A stretch of DNA of 64,000 bases. Origin: Microthrixaceae bacterium (lineage in GTDB: Bacteria > Actinomycetota > Acidimicrobiia > Acidimicrobiales > Microtrichaceae). Position numbers and translations under genes: made by a program. This document shows, piece after piece, positions 54,439 through 64,000 of this stretch. The notes below the pieces were generated by a model. The model had not been told where the DNA came from. It saw nothing but the letters and a program-made list of their open reading frames with translations, and ran no database searches. The stretch lies in assembly GCA_020845705.1 (NCBI GenBank), contig JADLFH010000067.1, forward strand, positions 36,455 to 100,454, written 5' to 3'. The number at the start of each line of letters is the position of its first letter. Within the stretch, counting starts at the first letter, position 1.

Positions 54439-55464
54439 ATGCGTGTGCTCGTCGCCATGTCAGGCGGTGTCGACTCGTCGGTTGCCGCTGCGGTGATGGC
54501 GGAGGATGGACACGACGTGGTCGGCGTGACGATGCGCCTGTGGGGAGGCGAGTCCGATACCGGCTGTTGCTCGGTCTCGGAAGTGGACGACGCCCGCCGT
54601 GTGGCGCACCGCCTCGGCATCGACCACCACGTGTTCGACTTCTCGGCGGAGTTCGAACGCCACGTCGTGGACCCATACGTCGCCGATCACGCCGCGGGTC
54701 GCACGCCCAACCCCTGCGTCGAGTGCAACCGTCACCTCAAGTTCGACAAGCTGCTCCGCCGCGCGGACGCGCTGGGCTTCGACGCGGTCGCGACGGGCCA
54801 CCATGCCCGACGGGTGCAGGACGTGCAGGGGTGGTGGCGCGTCGCGCGTGGCGCGGACCGCGACAAGGATCAGTCCTACGTCCTGGCGACGCTGACCCAA
54901 GACGAGCTGTCACGCATCGTCTTCCCCATCGGTGATCTGACCAAAGCCGAGGTGCGCGGGCGGGCTGGGGAGCTGGACCTGCCCACCGCTACCAAGCCCG
55001 ACAGCCAGGACGTGTGCTTCGTCACCCGTGCCGCGGGCCGCGGCAACTTCCTCGCTCGGCGTATCCCGCTGCACCCGGCGCGTGTGGTGGACGCCGCCGG
55101 GTTGGAGCTGGGCGAGGTGGCGGCGGTCGAACTGGTCACCATCGGTCAGCGAAAGGGCCTGGAGCTGGCCGGCGGCGCGGCTCGCCGCTACGTCACCGAC
55201 GTCGACGTGGCCGCCAGGGTCGTCACCGTCGGCGACATCGCGCAGTTGAGCGCCGAGACCGTGGAACTTCGTGATCTCGTGTGGTCGGCCGAGCCGGTCC
55301 ATGGGTCGGCGAGCGTGCAGGTCTCCGCGCACGGCTCTGCGCAGCCCGCCACCGTCGAGGGGCAGGTGCTGAGGTGGGCTTCGCCCCAGCGACGCGTCGC
55401 GCCGGGCCAGAGCGTGGTGGTGTACCGCGACGACCTGGTGATGGGTGGCGGTATCGCCCGCTGA
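54439..55464 (+). CDS. mnmA: tRNA-uridine 2-sulfurtransferase
   Basis: Makes 2-thiouridine at tRNA wobble position 34. ATG 54439 gives 341 aa. The PP-loop MSGGVDSSVAAAVM is at the start. The nucleophile Cys93 is in TPNPCVECNRHLKF and the persulfide Cys193 in SQDVCFV. DKDQSYVL and IGQRKGLELAGG are typical. It is coupled to the cysteine desulfurase gene 1 nt upstream, as in mycobacteria, where iscS and trmU are adjacent. Confidence 0.96.
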   Translation: MRVLVAMSGGVDSSVAAAVMAEDGHDVVGVTMRLWGGESDTGCCSVSEVDDARRVAHRLGIDHHVFDFSAEFERHVVDPYVADHAAGRTPNPCVECNRHLKFDKLLRRADALGFDAVATGHHARRVQDVQGWWRVARGADRDKDQSYVLATLTQDELSRIVFPIGDLTKAEVRGRAGELDLPTATKPDSQDVCFVTRAAGRGNFLARRIPLHPARVVDAAGLELGEVAAVELVTIGQRKGLELAGGAARRYVTDVDVAARVVTVGDIAQLSAETVELRDLVWSAEPVHGSASVQVSAHGSAQPATVEGQVLRWASPQRRVAPGQSVVVYRDDLVMGGGIAR

Positions 55465-55466
55465 TC

Positions 55467-56366
55467 TCACACCTCGGCGGTCGCGATGTTCCTTGCTGCC
55501 GCTTCGGCCAGGACTGCTGCGGGACGAGCGGGGGTGAACACGACGGCCCGGGCAGCGCGTTCCTCTGCGACGCGGCGTCCCGTGCGCACCGTGAGCTGTG
55601 TGGGTTCGCGGGTCACCACTTCGAGGGCAAGGCCGAGGGCCTGTTGGGACAGATCGCAGCGTTCGCCTTCGAGCGGCGCCGGGCCGAAGCTGAGGATCGA
55701 AGTGCGGGGGAACAGCACGGCGTCGATGATGCTGGAGGGATCGACCAGGGTCATGCCTGCTGGGACGAACACCACGAAGCGGGTCGACAGAGTGTGCAGC
55801 GAGCGGCCCGCGGCCGCGCCGAGTGCCGCCCCGACCACCGCGACGATCGCCCCGACCGCCCATTGGTGCGCAGCGAGGAGCATCGGACCCGCCACCGCTC
55901 CCGCCACGGTGATCGCCCACGCGAGCGGTATCGCACCCAGCAGCAGAGGCCCCGGAGCGCGGAGGGAGAAGCGGCGCTCCTCGCCGTAGCTGGGTCCGTC
56001 CACATGGTCGTCGGCAACCCAGCCCGAACAGCTCAGGACGGCGGCGACGACGGCAAGGGCCAAACCCGTGATCGACAGTGCGTCCAGCTCACCCCACCAT
56101 GCCGCCGCCGCGGCGACGCCTGCCGCAGCGGGGCCGACGATGCGCGCGGCGGTCAGCGCGATCGGCAGCGCGGTCACCAGGGCGAGGGCGCCGATCGTCC
56201 AGCCGAGCCATGCGATGACGGTCGCGACCAGCGCGACATGAGATGAACGGTCTGCCAGCGCGTGGCCGATCGCGTCGCCCACGGTGAAGGGGAGAGCTAG
56301 CCACAGAACGCGTACGAACCAACTGACTGGGTGTGCCTGCACGCCCACAGACTTGCGTATCCGCAC
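55467..56366 (-). CDS. Membrane protein of unknown function with four-helix N-terminal half
   Basis: 299 aa from GTG 56366, which lies 6 nt from a minus-strand TAGCGA. Hydrophobic helices at about 17-35, 43-68, 72-90 and 95-113 are followed by two more near 135-185. A soluble C-terminal domain contains FVVFVPAGMTLVDPSSIIDAVLFP and RTSILSFGPAPL. I do not recognise the family. It is convergent with mnmA (2-nt gap) and divergent from the MetE-like gene. Confidence 0.72.
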   Translation of the reverse strand: MRIRKSVGVQAHPVSWFVRVLWLALPFTVGDAIGHALADRSSHVALVATVIAWLGWTIGALALVTALPIALTAARIVGPAAAGVAAAAAWWGELDALSITGLALAVVAAVLSCSGWVADDHVDGPSYGEERRFSLRAPGPLLLGAIPLAWAITVAGAVAGPMLLAAHQWAVGAIVAVVGAALGAAAGRSLHTLSTRFVVFVPAGMTLVDPSSIIDAVLFPRTSILSFGPAPLEGERCDLSQQALGLALEVVTREPTQLTVRTGRRVAEERAARAVVFTPARPAAVLAEAAARNIATAEV

Positions 56367-56372
56367 GGCGTA

Positions 56373-56378
56373 TCGCTA
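56373..56378 (-). promoter_or_regulatory. -10 of the unknown membrane protein gene, overlapping the divergent -10
   Basis: Minus-strand TAGCGA with exactly 6 nt to GTG 56366. It shares TA (56377-56378) with the plus-strand -10 TAAGCC. Confidence 0.4.
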
Positions 56379-56382
56379 AGCC
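56377..56382 (+). promoter_or_regulatory. -10 of the MetE-like gene
   Basis: TAAGCC(T) with 8 nt to ATG 56391; no Shine-Dalgarno. Confidence 0.4.
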
Positions 56383-56390
56383 TGAGGCGG

Positions 56391-57302
56391 ATGGGGGGGT
56401 CGTCCCAACGCCTTGACGCACCTGCGGGTCTGGCGACGGTGATCGGTGCGCGTCCCCCCACCGCTGCGGATTCGCTCCCGATGCTTCCCAGCGCGCCGCC
56501 TGTCGTGCTCGACGGCGGCCGCCTCGATCCGGCATCGCTCGAGTCCCTCGCCGAGCGCGACGGCACCCTGGTGCCGTTCCTTCGCAAGTTGCGAGGTCGA
56601 GACAATCCCATCGTCATGTCGCTGACGGGCCCGGTCACGGTGGACCTCGACCTGCGGCGCCGCGGCCTGGGAGTCGAGGATGCGGCACGGGTTGCCCGCG
56701 AGGCCGTGTCCACCGTCGCCTCGCGTCTCTTGGAGCTCGCCGGAGTGTTCGTTCCGGGTGCGCCCGTGCTGCTCTTCTTGCAGGAACCGGCACTCACCAA
56801 CTCCATGCACCCCACCTTTCCCCTCGCGGCTGCGGAGATCGAACACCTCGTAGCGGACGTGGTGGATGAAGTCGGAGCTGAAGCCGACGGCGAGGTGGTC
56901 CTGGGCGTGCAGGTCGATGGCCGGGCCGACTGGTCGATGCTGTTCCGCACCGGGATCGGAGCGCTGGCCGCTCCGATAACCGCCCACCTCGACTCGGCCG
57001 TGGCGGAGCTGAGCCGGTTCCTCGAGTCGGGTGGGATCATGGCGTGGGGCGCGGTTCCGGTCGACGAGCCGTTGGGGGCTTCGGTCGAGCGGCTGTGGCG
57101 ACGGCTGTCGGAGCTGTGGTGTGACTTGTCGAGTGGGGGAATCGACCCGTTGTTGCTGCGTGAGCGATCCATCATCACGCCGGCGGCGAGCATCGGTAAC
57201 TTCGGGATCAGCCAGGCCGAGCGCATCCTGTCGCTCACCGAGGAGCTTGCGACGAGGGTGTTGCACCAGACGCTCGGGGTGAGACTCTCCATCGGCGCCT
57301 GA
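56391..57302 (+). CDS. MetE-like (UROD/MetE-fold) protein without visible zinc ligands
   Basis: 303 aa from ATG 56391. The fold pattern GLATVIGARPP, then VMSLTGPVTVDLDLRRRG, LLFLQEPALTNS and GIMAWGAVPVDEP matches cobalamin-independent methionine synthase-like proteins. The HxC and later Cys zinc ligands of true MetE are absent, so methionine synthesis is unlikely. The homologous gene lies just upstream of ligA in M. tuberculosis (Rv3015c, uncharacterised). Here, too, ligA follows after 69 nt. Confidence 0.8.
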   Translation: MGGSSQRLDAPAGLATVIGARPPTAADSLPMLPSAPPVVLDGGRLDPASLESLAERDGTLVPFLRKLRGRDNPIVMSLTGPVTVDLDLRRRGLGVEDAARVAREAVSTVASRLLELAGVFVPGAPVLLFLQEPALTNSMHPTFPLAAAEIEHLVADVVDEVGAEADGEVVLGVQVDGRADWSMLFRTGIGALAAPITAHLDSAVAELSRFLESGGIMAWGAVPVDEPLGASVERLWRRLSELWCDLSSGGIDPLLLRERSIITPAASIGNFGISQAERILSLTEELATRVLHQTLGVRLSIGA

Positions 57303-60062
<2,760 letters not shown>

Positions 60063-60076
<14 letters not shown>

Positions 60077-60497
60077 AGCACCAGCGGAGCGGCTTGGCGG
60101 TGTCTCGCCCCTCCTCCTGCTTCCAGACGAACGCGGTCACGCAGTTCTCCCCGGAGGCAAGCCGCTCGACTCGGTGCCCCACCGCCGGCTGATAGCCGAT
60201 GGTTCCGGTGCCGGAGCGGACCAGTCCGTCAGCGGTGGGGTCCTCCACCACGTTGCGGATCTCGATTCCGTTGAGGTCGAGGTACGCGTCAAAACCGCTG
60301 GAAAGGTCGATGCCGACCCGGTCCTGAACCGGCACGCTCGCGCCCGAGGCGGGGATGAGCCGCAGGACGTAGGAGGGCTTCGACATCGACGTGGACTGGT
60401 CGCCGGTAACCGCGTTGCCGTTCACGTACCACAGCAGGTAACCGACGAAGCCGAGGATCACGACGATGACGGCGCGCCGCAGGTTCGGATGCATCAC
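60063..60497 (-). CDS. Membrane-anchored protein of unknown function
   Basis: 144 aa from GTG 60497 (ATG 60494 is the next codon), with GGAGA 7-10 nt upstream. One N-terminal helix (RRAVIVVILGFVGYLLWYV) anchors a small extracytoplasmic beta-rich domain with two cysteines (GENCVTAF, LRWCFT) that could form a disulfide. Not recognised. It is divergent from the kinase gene with a 92-bp gap and overlaps the HAD gene end by 14 bp. Confidence 0.7.
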
Positions 60498-60577
60498 GGC
60501 AAGTCTCCGCCGCCGGCCACCTCGGTACCAAGCCGGGTGGCTCCGATGCCCTCACTCTGCGGTCGTGAGACCACGGA

Positions 60578-60583
60578 TAGCAT
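60578..60583 (+). promoter_or_regulatory. Leaderless-type -10 of the PASTA kinase gene
   Basis: TAGCAT followed by exactly 6 nt and GTG 60590, with ATG 60593 next in frame. Confidence 0.55.
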
Positions 60584-60589
60584 TCGTCG

Positions 60590-62563
60590 GTGATGGCGCT
60601 GTCGCAACCATCGGATCTGGTCGGTCGCGTCCTCGCGGCCAGATACCGGCTGATCGCCCCGCTGGGCACGGGGGCATCCGCGCGCGTCTATCTGGCCGAC
60701 GACGTCCAGCTCCGTCGCCGGGTGGCCGTCAAGGTGTTGCACGAGGGGATGGCGGAGGACGCTGCGTTCCTCAAGCGGTTCTCCGCCGAGGCCCGTTCCG
60801 CGGCGGCGCTGAACCACCCCAACATCATGCATGTCTACGACTCGGGCACTGACGGCGGGCTGCCCTACCTGGTGTGTGAGTACCTGGGCGGGGGATCCCT
60901 GCGGGGGATGCTCGACGCGGGGGAGCGGCTCACGCCTTCCCAGGCGCTGCTGGTGGGCCTCGACGTGGCGCGCGCTCTCGACTACGCCCACCGCCAAGGT
61001 CTCATCCACCGTGACATCAAACCGGCGAACCTTCTCTTCGGTGAGGACGGCCGGCTCCGCATCGCGGACTTCGGCCTGGCTCGGGCGATTGCCGAGGCGG
61101 CGTGGACCGAACCGCAGGGCATGTTGTTGGGAACCGCCCGTTACGCGGCGCCAGAGCAGGCCCGCGGGCTGGCCCTCGACGGACGCGCGGACGTCTACTC
61201 GCTCGCGCTCGTGCTCATCGAGGTGGTGACGGGAACGGTTCCCTTCCTGTGCGACACGACCGCGGGGACTCTGATGGCCCGCTGTGAGGAGGACCTGCCG
61301 GTGCCGGCCGAGCTCGGGCGCCTCCGCTCCGTGTTGGCCCGTGCGGGACGCCTCGACCGCGAGGAGAGGGCCGACGCCGGCGAACTGGAGATCGGACTGC
61401 TCGCAGCGGCGGGGGACATGGACCGACCCGCACCCCTTCCCCTCACCGGGGCGCTGAGTGCCGACGCTGCCGCCGAGGCGGCCGATCTCACCGCGCTCCA
61501 GGAGGATGAAGCGGTGCCGAGTGCGGGCACGGTGGCTGAGATCGTTGGAGTCGATCCGGAGGTTCCCGACGACATCACGAGCGTGGCGTCGGTCCCCTCA
61601 CACACTCCGCCGGTGGAACTCGAAGCGGACCAGCCGTCCGATCCCACCGATGAGGCGCCCCCACCGCCCCCTCGACGAAGGCGGCGCGCGCTGTGGGTCG
61701 CGGTGTCGGTGCTGGTCGCGGCCGGAGCGGCCTTGGGCGCGTATCTGGGGTTGAGGACTCCTTCCGCCGCGGTTCCGAAGGTGCTCGGCCTCTCTTTCGA
61801 GCAGGCGGAGCAGCGGCTTGGCGGGCACGGCTGGACGGTGACCACGGAGCTGCTGAGACAGGACGGCTCAGAGGTGGACGAGGTGCTCGAACAGCGTCCC
61901 GGAGCGGGCACCGACCTGGCCGAGGGCAAGCGTGTGACTCTGCGGGTCTCTCTCGGCAACACCCTCGTTGCGATGCCGGCGCTCGGATCCGTCCCCGAAC
62001 AGCAGGCCATCGACGCCATCGCCGCGGCGGGCCTGGTGTTGGGCGAGGTCACGCGACCCAACGACGAGCAGGTTCCCCCGGGGGTGCTGATCTCCTCGTC
62101 GCCCGAACCGGCGCCCGACGGCTCCGGCCAGCTACCCAAGGGCTCTGTGGTGGCGCTCGTAGTCTCCGCCGGCCCGGCTCCACGTGCGGTTCCGGCGAAC
62201 CTCGTGGGCCAGTCCACCGACGCGGCACGCGCCGCTCTCGGTGCGGTGCAGCTCGTCGCGGAGGTGACCGACGCCTACAGCGACCGACCGGTGGGCGAGG
62301 TGCTGAGCGTCGATCGTCAGCCGGGCGAGCAGCTGCCCCGGGACACGGCTGTGAAGCTCACGGTGTCGAAGGGACCCGAGCCCAAGCCCATCCCCAACGT
62401 GGTGGGGATGTCGGCGTCGGATGCGGCCAACGTACTTTCAGAGTGGGGCTTCAGCGTCTCGCGGGTCGACGGATCGCCGATAAAGACGGTGCTGGTGACC
62501 GAACCGGCGGTCGGGTCGCTACAGCTCCCGGGCACTCCCGTCAGGCTCGTGACCGCCGCCTGA
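60590..62563 (+). CDS. PknB-type Ser/Thr protein kinase with four PASTA domains
   Basis: 657-aa receptor kinase. Kinase domain about 10-275: Gly loop PLGTGASARVYLADD, VAVKVL lysine, catalytic HRDIKPANLLF with Asp142, DFGLA, and an APEQAR motif. A membrane helix (about 366-388, ALWVAVSVLVAAGAALGAYLGL) leads to four extracellular PASTA repeats, with boundaries near VPKVLGLSFEQ, MPALGSVPEQ, VPANLVGQST and IPNVVGMSASDA. PASTA domains bind muropeptides and tie the kinase to cell-wall growth. It starts leaderless-style and ends 22 nt before the insertion element. Confidence 0.95.
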   Translation: MMALSQPSDLVGRVLAARYRLIAPLGTGASARVYLADDVQLRRRVAVKVLHEGMAEDAAFLKRFSAEARSAAALNHPNIMHVYDSGTDGGLPYLVCEYLGGGSLRGMLDAGERLTPSQALLVGLDVARALDYAHRQGLIHRDIKPANLLFGEDGRLRIADFGLARAIAEAAWTEPQGMLLGTARYAAPEQARGLALDGRADVYSLALVLIEVVTGTVPFLCDTTAGTLMARCEEDLPVPAELGRLRSVLARAGRLDREERADAGELEIGLLAAAGDMDRPAPLPLTGALSADAAAEAADLTALQEDEAVPSAGTVAEIVGVDPEVPDDITSVASVPSHTPPVELEADQPSDPTDEAPPPPPRRRRRALWVAVSVLVAAGAALGAYLGLRTPSAAVPKVLGLSFEQAEQRLGGHGWTVTTELLRQDGSEVDEVLEQRPGAGTDLAEGKRVTLRVSLGNTLVAMPALGSVPEQQAIDAIAAAGLVLGEVTRPNDEQVPPGVLISSSPEPAPDGSGQLPKGSVVALVVSAGPAPRAVPANLVGQSTDAARAALGAVQLVAEVTDAYSDRPVGEVLSVDRQPGEQLPRDTAVKLTVSKGPEPKPIPNVVGMSASDAANVLSEWGFSVSRVDGSPIKTVLVTEPAVGSLQLPGTPVRLVTAA

Positions 62564-62585
62564 GCCTCAATCCACCGATTCGGTT

Positions 62586-63983
62586 CCTGGGGCGAGGGTG
62601 ACGGCCGCTGGTGGTGGGCGTCGTCTGGTGATGGGACGGCGCTGGTGTGCTTCGGGGCGCGTCGAAGCTGGCGTCGCGGGTGTCGGGTTGTGAGCGCGTG
62701 GGGTGGGGTGCTGCGGTGCGCCGGCCGCCGGGCTGGTGTTCAGCCTGAGGGTGCGGGCAACGCCCGGAGGGTGTTGAGCATCGTGGTGAACTGTTTCGCC
62801 CACGGCCAGTGGAGCGGGAGTCGCAGGGTGGGTCGACCGGAACGGTTCACGAGTGTGGCGGCGAGCGCGATCAGCCGGGTTCGGATCGTGGCGTGGTTCC
62901 ATGTGCGCCGGTCGGGTCGGGTGTCGCCGAGGTGGGTGGTCCAGCGGTTCAGGTTGTGGGCGAGCACGGCGCACGCGAGCCACGCGGCGTTCGCCGAGTT
63001 GTTGCCCGAGGGGCAGTGTTCGAGCCCGGCTCCTTCTTTCAGGTCACGGATCGCGAGTTCGACCACAGCGTGGTTGCGGTGGAACGCATCGGCGGTGACG
63101 GTGTCGTGTTCGGTGTTGGTGATGAACGCGTGGTGACGCCAATCGGGGAACAACTGCGCTTGGCGCCCGCAGAGGCGCGTGCGGCGCACGACGAGACGGA
63201 CCGTGCGTTGCCTCTTGTTGAGAGCGTCGACGAGTTTCCAGGACCACAACCCCGAATCGGCTCGCAACGTGATCTGCCCGTCGAGCCCGGCCCGGCGAAT
63301 CGATGCGATGAGTTCATCGATGAACCGCACGACACCGCGGGCGGACCCGGCGGACCCTTTGCGCATCCGGGCATGGAGGATCTCGCCGGTCCCGGCCCGT
63401 GTGGCCACCAGCGGGTGATAGCCGAGCTGTTTGGTAGCCGTACGCGGCGCCTTGCTTGTGGTGTCCGTGGACCTCCGCGATCGTCGAGTCGACATCGACC
63501 ACCAACGCCTCACCCGGCCCAGGTCCGGCGCCCAGCGCCCAGGCTCGCTGCAAGACACGATCGGCGACTGCGTCGAGTTGGCGGACATGACCGAACGTGA
63601 AGCACCGCAGGAACGTCCCGATCGTGGACGGTGCCATCACCCGGAACGGCAACACCCGCTGCGTTGCTCCAGCGCGCAGGCTCTCGACGTGATCGATGTG
63701 GGTGGCCCCCGGCGATGATCGCGCACACCAACGTCAACACCTTGCGACCCGGGAGCGAGCCACCCTCACGGCCGTCGAGACGAACCCGCTCGTTGACCAA
63801 CGCCTCCAAGCCCAGCCGCTTGATCAGCGTGCCGACCAGGATCAGCCCGGCGTTGCCCACCAACTTCGGGTCGTCGAAGACCGCTTCGTAGCGGTCGATG
63901 TTGCGCGAGACTGTCGTCACAGAAAGTGCCTTCCGGATCTGGGGCTTTGACGATGTGGATAACCGTCATCCTCCCAGTCCTGG
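62586..63983 (-). mobile_element. Decayed IS1380-type insertion sequence
   Basis: About 1.4 kb. Candidate terminal inverted repeats by hand alignment are 62586-62604 (CCTGGGGCGAGGGTGACGG) and the complement of 63963-63983, matching 11 of 13 inner bases. No target-site duplication is evident, and a second inverted pair (63922-63930 with 63985-63993) makes the right end uncertain. The interior encodes a broken IS1380-family transposase. The element sits 22 nt downstream of the kinase gene. Confidence 0.6.
62740..63920 (-). pseudogene. IS1380-family transposase, frameshifted
   Basis: The protein is spread over three frames. It starts at 63920 (VSRNIDRYEAVFDDPKLVGN). Near 63700 a run of five G (minus strand, GCCGGGGGCC) shifts the frame; removing one G restores AGATHIDHVESLRAG. 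The second frame carries the first catalytic Asp (VVDVDSTIAEVHG). Near 63440 TACACC has become TACC, a 2-nt loss before KQLGYHPL. The third frame (ending at 62740) has LRADSGLW and HAVVELAIRDLKEGAGLEH. About 45 residues normally found between VDALN and TVRLVVRRTRL also seem to be missing. It cannot make a full transposase as sequenced. Confidence 0.85.
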
Positions 63984-64000
63984 AGGCACTTTCCGCGGAC

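Overview
The window is high-GC, densely packed bacterial DNA, most likely from the phylum Actinomycetota and probably an Acidimicrobiia-like lineage. This placement is inferred from gene content and order: wecA-atp-murA synteny, a MurA with Asp in place of the usual Cys, a PASTA-domain kinase, a GlgE glucan cluster, a DUF4129/DUF4350/MoxR/DUF58 block, and many start codons sitting directly downstream of TANNNT -10 elements. No rRNA, convincing tRNA or CRISPR array is visible.

Layout. 1-1100 is the 3' part of a WecA-type phosphoglycosyltransferase. 1204-8504 is a branched-chain-amino-acid-type ABC importer: two tandem paralogous binding lipoproteins, a fused LivH-LivM permease, LivG, LivF and a small membrane protein. 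8523-16776 is a complete F-type ATP synthase operon (atpZ, I, B, E, two b-type genes, H, A, G, D, C). 16820-25792 mixes housekeeping genes: SDR oxidoreductase, glpX on the minus strand, an acidic unknown, a J-domain protein, an alpha/beta hydrolase, L,D-transpeptidase and MFS transporter on the minus strand, murA, and meaB. 25867-30792 is a second importer with LivG, a binding lipoprotein and one polypeptide fusing two permeases to an ATPase. An esterase and an enoyl-CoA hydratase follow, divergently transcribed.

33901-44617 is an alpha-glucan locus: glgP on the minus strand, a beta-propeller protein, glgE, a thiolase, a maltokinase homologue that appears catalytically dead, and glgB. 44625-53256 holds a rhomboid protease, an SRPBCC protein, the DUF4129/DUF4350/MoxR/DUF58 block, a SpoIIM-like protein and an RDD protein. 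53289-60076 holds iscS-like cysteine desulfurase, mnmA, a membrane protein, a MetE-like protein, ligA and a HAD hydrolase, an order close to the iscS-trmU-ligA region of mycobacteria. 60590-62563 is a Ser/Thr kinase with four PASTA domains, and 62586-63983 is a decayed IS1380-type element.

The most unusual signals are non-genic. (1) A composite repeat at 33288-33462 and 51186-51440 has 23-bp tandem units and a 72-bp two-hairpin core shared without gaps. (2) A start-site grammar of TANNNT followed by about 6-9 nt and then the start codon recurs at more than a dozen genes. (3) At two genes (SpoIIM-like and maltokinase-like) the conserved N-terminus extends past every ATG/GTG/TTG to an ATC, which in the SpoIIM case sits exactly where a leaderless transcript would begin. 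(4) Two divergent promoters have -10 elements that share the same TA step. All of these are read by eye; no searches or alignments were run.
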